Part shown: in pieces, positions 60,006-64,000 of the stretch
Numbering within the stretch: position 1 is the first letter of the stretch
Layout of the letters: every line of letters begins with the position of its first letter
Assembly: GCA_963754535.1 (NCBI GenBank)
Contig: CAVWGG010000027.1
Span: 62,001-126,000 of the forward strand
Reading direction: 5' to 3'
Length of the DNA stretch: 64,000 nucleotides
Source of the DNA: RPQJ01 sp963754535
Lineage (GTDB): Bacteria > Pseudomonadota > Gammaproteobacteria > Steroidobacterales > Steroidobacteraceae
Made by a program: the position numbers and the translations under genes
Notes under the pieces: generated by a model
Seen by the model: only the letters and a program-made list of their open reading frames with translations
What the model was told of the DNA's origin: nothing
Databases searched by the model: none

Positions 60006-61115
60006 TCAGCGGCGACGGTCGCGCGCCAGCGGCACCTGCTGCGTGACGCAGTGGACGTTACCGCCGCCGAGCAGGATCTCGCGGCCGGGAACGGCAACGA
60101 TCTCGTGCTTCGGGAACAGCTCCTTGAGCTTGCGCATGGCGTCCCGGTCGCGCCGCGGATCGAGCTGCGGCACGATGATGCGCCGGTTGCCGATGTAGAA
60201 ATTCACGTACGATGCTGCCAGCCGGTTGCCGGCGGAGCGCGGTTGCGAGCCTTCGGCAACGTCGACGCCCGCGGCCTCATCCGCCGTCATGTGCAGCGGC
60301 CCGGGTTGCTGCAGCTTGTGCACCTTGAAGCGCCGGCCGCGCGCATCGCGCGCCTCATGCAGCCGCTCGCAGGCATCCCGCGAAATTTCGTACTGCGGAT
60401 CGTTGCGATCGTTGGTCCAGGTCAGTACCACTTCAGCGGGTCGCACGTAGGCGCAGAGGTTATCGACGTGGCCGTCGGTCTCGTCGAGGTGCACGCCCTT
60501 GCCGAGCCAGACGATCACCTCGACGTTGAGATAGCGCTTGAGCTGCGTCTCGATCTGCGCGCGCGACAGGTGCGGATTGCGGTTGCGGTTGAGCAGGCAT
60601 TCTTCGGTCGTGATCAGCGTGCCCTGCCCGTCGACGTGGATCGCGCCGCCCTCGAGGATGAACGGCGCGCGGTAACGGTCGCAGCCTTCGATCTCGATGA
60701 CCTTCTGGGCCACCGCGTCGTCGCGGTCCCACGGAAAGTACAGTCCGCCCTGCAGGCCACCCCAGGCGTTGAACTGCCAGTCGATGCCACGCAAGCCGCC
60801 CCGGTCGTTGACGACGAAGGTCGGGCACACGTCGCGCGCCCAGGCGTCGTTGCTCGACAATTCGACGACGCGGACCGCCGCCGGCAGATGACGGCGCGCA
60901 TTCGCGTACTGCGACGCGGAGACGCCGACGGTGACGGATTCGCTGCCTGCGATGGCAGTCGCCAGCGTCACGAACGCCTGCTGCGCAGGCTTGGCGCCGA
61001 GCCGCCAGTTGTCGGGACGCTCCGGCCAGAGCATCCAGCAACCCGAATGCGGCTCGAACTCGGCGGGCATGCGGAAGCCGTCGCGGCGCGGGTTGGAATC
61101 CAGTGTCTTGGTCAT
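60006..61115 (-). CDS. aguA: Agmatine deiminase
   Basis: A 369-residue enzyme that hydrolyses agmatine to N-carbamoylputrescine and ammonia, on the arginine-to-putrescine route. The N-terminus RMPAEFEPHSGCWMLWPERPDNWR, then NDAWARDVCPTFVVND, EGGAIHVDGQGTLITTEECLLNRNRNP, DGHVDNLCAYVRP and the catalytic cysteine in LLGGGNVHCVTQQVP match the family throughout. The frame is open upstream; the ATG at 61115 (MTKTLDSNP) gives the normal length. No partner N-carbamoylputrescine amidase gene is seen in this window. It lies nine bases upstream of pap on the same strand. Confidence 0.95.
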   Translation of the reverse strand: MTKTLDSNPRRDGFRMPAEFEPHSGCWMLWPERPDNWRLGAKPAQQAFVTLATAIAGSESVTVGVSASQYANARRHLPAAVRVVELSSNDAWARDVCPTFVVNDRGGLRGIDWQFNAWGGLQGGLYFPWDRDDAVAQKVIEIEGCDRYRAPFILEGGAIHVDGQGTLITTEECLLNRNRNPHLSRAQIETQLKRYLNVEVIVWLGKGVHLDETDGHVDNLCAYVRPAEVVLTWTNDRNDPQYEISRDACERLHEARDARGRRFKVHKLQQPGPLHMTADEAAGVDVAEGSQPRSAGNRLAASYVNFYIGNRRIIVPQLDPRRDRDAMRKLKELFPKHEIVAVPGREILLGGGNVHCVTQQVPLARDRRR

Positions 61116-61138
61116 GCGTCGATGGTAGCAAACGACCG

Positions 61139-63427
61139 TCAGTCGAGCTTGGCCCGGCGCAGTCGAAGTGCGTTCGAGATGACGCTGACCGAACTCAACG
61201 ACATGGCGGCGGCCGCGATCCATGGCGAGAGCAACCAGCCGAAGACCGGGTACAGCACGCCCGCTGCAAGCGGCACACCGAGTGCGTTGTAGCCGAACGC
61301 GAACCAGAGATTCTGGCGCACGTTGCGCATCGTCTTCTCGCTGAGCCGGAAGGCGCGGACCAGGCCGCGCAGGTCATTGCTCACCAGTACGACGCCCGCC
61401 GTCTGCTTGGCCACGTCCGTGCCGGCGCCCATGGCGATGCCCGCGTCGGCAACGGCGAGCGCCGGTGCATCATTGATGCCGTCGCCTGCCATGGCCACCA
61501 CGCGGCCCTCGGCCCGCAGGTGCTGCAGCATCTCCGCCTTGCCGGCCGGGTCGACGCCGCCGTGGAATTCCTTGATGCCCGCCTGCTCCGCGATTGCCCG
61601 CGCCGAAGTGACGTGATCGCCCGAGACGAGCACTACGCGCAGGCCCAGGTCCTGCAGCGACTTGACCACGTCCCACGCCTCGTCCTTGAGCGGATCCGCC
61701 AGCGCGATCAGCCCGATCGGCTGGCCATCGACTGCGACGAACACCACGGTCTGCCCGTGCTCGCGCAGGTGGGCGGCCTCGGCCACCAGCGAACCCGGAT
61801 CGATACGTTCCGACTGCAACAGCGCCTCGTTGCCGACGAGCACCTTGCGCAACTGCACGACACCGGCCGCGCCTGCGCCTGGAAAGGCCTCGAAGCCGTA
61901 GCTGCGTCCCAGTCGCAGGCCACGCGCGAGCGCGTGGCGCACGATCGCCTGCCCCAGCGGGTGCTCACTCGCCTGCTCGAGGCTCGCGGCGAAACGCATC
62001 AGCTCGTTCTCCGGCACGCCGTCGACGGGCAGCACGGCCACGACTTCGGGCCGGCCACGGGTCAGCGTTCCCGTCTTGTCGAACACGAGCGTGTCGACGT
62101 GCTCGAGCCGCTCGAGCGCGTCCGCATTGCGGAACAGCACGCCAGCCTGGGCGCCGCGGCCCATGGCCACCGTCATGGACATCGGAGTCGCCAGCCCCAG
62201 CGCGCAGGGGCACGCAATGATGAGAGTGCTCACCGCGACGACGAGCGCGAACGCAAGGCGCGGTTCCGGTCCGACCATCATCCAGACGATCGCAGCGAGG
62301 ACGGCGACCGCGATGACGGCCGGCACGAACCAGGCCGACACACGGTCCGCCAGCGCCTGCACGGGTGCCCTGCTCCGCTGCGCGTCGGCCACGGTCTGCA
62401 CGATCTGCGCGAGCAGCGTCGCACGGCCCACCCGGTCCGCGCGCATGACGAAGGCGCCCCCGCCATTGACGGTGCCGCCGATCAAGGCATCACCCGCTGC
62501 TTTGTCGACCGGGATCGATTCACCGGTGAGCATGGATTCGTCGACAGCGCCCGCGCCTTCGAGCACCGTGCCGTCCACGGGAATCTTTTCGCCTGGCCGC
62601 ACGCGCAGCGTATCGCCGACGTGCACGTGTGTGAGCTCGACTTCCGCTTCGCGTCCATCGGGCTCGATACGGTGCGCCTTGCGCGGCACGAGATCGAGCA
62701 GCGCCCGCAGCGCGGTCCCGGTCTTCTGTCGTGCCCGCAGCTCGAGCACCTGGCCGAGCAGCACGAGCGTGACGATCATCGCGGCGGATTCGAAGTACAG
62801 GCCCGACATTTCGCCATGGCGAAACGCATGCGGCACGACCTGCGGGAACATCACGGCCAGCGCGCTGAAGCCATAGGCCACGGCGACACCGAGCGCGATC
62901 AGCGTGAACATGTTGAAGCTGCGTGAGTGCAGTGAACTCCAGCCGCGCTGCAGCAGCGGCGCTCCGCACCAGAGGACGACGGGCGTGGCCAGCGCATACT
63001 GCAGCCAGCCGCTGGCCGCACCACCCAGCGCGCCCGGCAGCCAACCGAGCATGCCGCCCATCGCTAGCGCAACGAGGGGCACCGTGAATACGACAGCCCA
63101 ACGGAACCGCCGCTGCATGTCGAGCAGTTCCGGATCGTCGCCGGCCGTCGCCAGCGGCACGGCACGCTCGAGCGCCATGCCGCATTTGGGGCAGGCGCCG
63201 GGGACGGCGCTCTCGACGCCCGGGCACATCGGGCAGACGTAGAGCATTTCGCCGGGGGGCAGTAAGCGCGCCGCAGGCGCTGCCGTCGCATGGGGCGCCG
63301 CCGCTGCGTGGCAGCAGCTCGCCGGCGACGTAGCCGATTCAGCGACTGGCACAGGCTCGGTGACGGGAGCTGCGGCTTGCTTGCTGCAGCAGTCGTGCTG
63401 CGGGGAATGGGCGGATGGAGATTCCAT
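61139..63427 (-). CDS. copA: Copper/silver-translocating P1B-type ATPase
   Basis: A 762-residue inner-membrane P-type ATPase exporting Cu(I)/Ag(I) to the periplasm. The N-terminus is unusual: a Cys/His-rich stretch (HDCCSKQ ... CCHAAAAPHA) and a zinc-ribbon-like heavy-metal-binding domain (MLYVCPMCPGVESAVPGACPKCGMAL), as in SilP-type pumps rather than the CxxC ferredoxin-like domain. Core motifs are all present: TGES, the transport site IACPCALGLATPM, DKTGTLT with the phosphorylated aspartate, HPLGQAIV and GDGINDAPAL. The final helices end SSVSVISNALRLRRAKLD. It is 33 bases downstream of a CusA-like pump gene, supporting copper/silver efflux. Confidence 0.92.
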   Translation of the reverse strand: MESPSAHSPQHDCCSKQAAAPVTEPVPVAESATSPASCCHAAAAPHATAAPAARLLPPGEMLYVCPMCPGVESAVPGACPKCGMALERAVPLATAGDDPELLDMQRRFRWAVVFTVPLVALAMGGMLGWLPGALGGAASGWLQYALATPVVLWCGAPLLQRGWSSLHSRSFNMFTLIALGVAVAYGFSALAVMFPQVVPHAFRHGEMSGLYFESAAMIVTLVLLGQVLELRARQKTGTALRALLDLVPRKAHRIEPDGREAEVELTHVHVGDTLRVRPGEKIPVDGTVLEGAGAVDESMLTGESIPVDKAAGDALIGGTVNGGGAFVMRADRVGRATLLAQIVQTVADAQRSRAPVQALADRVSAWFVPAVIAVAVLAAIVWMMVGPEPRLAFALVVAVSTLIIACPCALGLATPMSMTVAMGRGAQAGVLFRNADALERLEHVDTLVFDKTGTLTRGRPEVVAVLPVDGVPENELMRFAASLEQASEHPLGQAIVRHALARGLRLGRSYGFEAFPGAGAAGVVQLRKVLVGNEALLQSERIDPGSLVAEAAHLREHGQTVVFVAVDGQPIGLIALADPLKDEAWDVVKSLQDLGLRVVLVSGDHVTSARAIAEQAGIKEFHGGVDPAGKAEMLQHLRAEGRVVAMAGDGINDAPALAVADAGIAMGAGTDVAKQTAGVVLVSNDLRGLVRAFRLSEKTMRNVRQNLWFAFGYNALGVPLAAGVLYPVFGWLLSPWIAAAAMSLSSVSVISNALRLRRAKLD

Positions 63428-63460
63428 CCGCGCATTTTAGACCTCCGACGGGACTGGCGG

Positions 63461-64000
63461 TCAGCGGATCGCGGGGTTGCCTGCGGCGTCGGGCTCATCC
63501 CGCAGCTTGCGGCCGTTCAAAAGCAGGTACAGCGACGGAATGATCACCAGCGTCAATACCGTGGCCGACACCATGCCCCCGACCATCGGCGCCGCAATTC
63601 GTCGCATGACGGCCGCACCCGTCCCCGCCCCCCACATGATCGGCAGCAGGCCGACGATGATGGTGATGACGGTCATCAGCTTCGGCCGCAGCCGCAGCAG
63701 CGCACCGTCGACGATCGCTTCCTGCAGCTCGCGTCGCGTCGGCTCCCGGCTCTCGGCGGCCGCCAGCGCACGACGTTCGGCCCACGCGTGCTCGAGGTAC
63801 ATGACCATGACCACGCCGGTCTCCGTCGCGACCCCCGCCAGCGCGATGAACCCGACGACTGCCGCGATCGAGAGGTCGTAGTCGAGCAGGTACAGCAGCC
63901 AGACGCCGCCGACGAGCGCGAAAGGCAGCGCGAACAGGATCAGGCCGACGTCGCGCGCATTGCGGAAATTAAGGTAGAGCAGCAGCACGATGATGCCGAG
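63461..64000 (-). CDS. CusA-like RND heavy-metal efflux permease (C-terminal part, runs off the window)
   Basis: The last 179 residues of an inner-membrane RND transporter. The sequence begins in a membrane helix (LGIIVLLLYLNFRNARDVGLILFALPFALVGG), continues with DYDLSIAAVVGFIALAGVATETGVVMVMYLEHAW, typical of heavy-metal CusA/CzcA pumps, and has TVITIIVGLLPIMWGAGTGAAVMRRIAAPMVGG near the end. The tail is short and polar. With the adjacent CopA-type ATPase, copper or silver is the likely substrate. The N-terminal part and the partner CusB and CusC genes would be outside the window. Confidence 0.85.
   Translation of the reverse strand, partial: LGIIVLLLYLNFRNARDVGLILFALPFALVGGVWLLYLLDYDLSIAAVVGFIALAGVATETGVVMVMYLEHAWAERRALAAAESREPTRRELQEAIVDGALLRLRPKLMTVITIIVGLLPIMWGAGTGAAVMRRIAAPMVGGMVSATVLTLVIIPSLYLLLNGRKLRDEPDAAGNPAIR

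Overview
The window is GC-rich, densely coded DNA with short intergenic gaps, many ATGA-type gene overlaps and frequent GTG/TTG starts. The gene set suggests a Gammaproteobacterium, probably near the Steroidobacterales/Xanthomonadales: two TonB-dependent receptors with EEIVVTA-type N-termini, a cysJIHG block, MarC, polyphosphate:AMP phosphotransferase, agmatine deiminase and a type Vd patatin. This placement is inferred from gene content only. No rRNA, tRNA, CRISPR array or insertion sequence was recognised, and no gap without a gene exceeds 300 bases.

Layout. 1-8.2 kb: a partial peptidase-like gene, a frameshifted class A acid phosphatase, and a large RHS/YD-repeat toxin with a downstream putative immunity gene, both carrying several apparent indels. 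8.3-34.2 kb: mostly housekeeping and metabolic genes (CurA-like reductase, Nudix hydrolase, histone H1-like protein, PEP carboxylase, TonB receptors, GNAT, CaiB/BaiF CoA-transferase, SYLF/Ysc84 protein, MsrA, MarC, patatin-barrel protein, and the sulfate assimilation block cysJ-cysI-cysH-cysG). 57.5-64 kb: ATP-grasp enzyme, PPK2-type phosphotransferase, agmatine deiminase, Cu/Ag P-type ATPase and the end of a CusA-like RND pump.

The most interesting part is 34.3-57.5 kb. Nine tightly coupled minus-strand genes encode a TlpA-like thioredoxin, a small exported protein, two large TPR proteins, a small exported protein, ExbB/TolQ, two ExbD/TolR proteins and an AgmX/PglI-type TonB-like protein. 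These parts resemble the Agl/Glt trans-envelope motor known from myxobacterial gliding. The operon begins with a near-consensus cyclic di-GMP-I (GEMM) riboswitch aptamer, itself preceded by a TTGACA promoter element. Upstream on the same strand lie ApbE (flavin transferase), a zinc-ribbon methyltransferase, a Tat-exported protein and two CxxCH-containing exported proteins. Divergently, a plus-strand operon encodes a PD40/CxxCH lipoprotein, two outer-membrane barrel proteins (one with an SH3-like domain), a second TlpA, a DUF4266 lipoprotein and a DUF3570 protein. An 18-bp inverted repeat sits in the divergent intergenic region. My reading, which is inference, is a c-di-GMP-controlled, proton-motive-force-energised envelope machine coupled to a surface redox module.

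Apparent frameshifts are concentrated in the first 8 kb (one in the phosphatase, four in the RHS gene, one in the immunity gene), with only one more found (TonB receptor at about 16.2 kb). They may be assembly errors or real decay; the sequence alone cannot decide.
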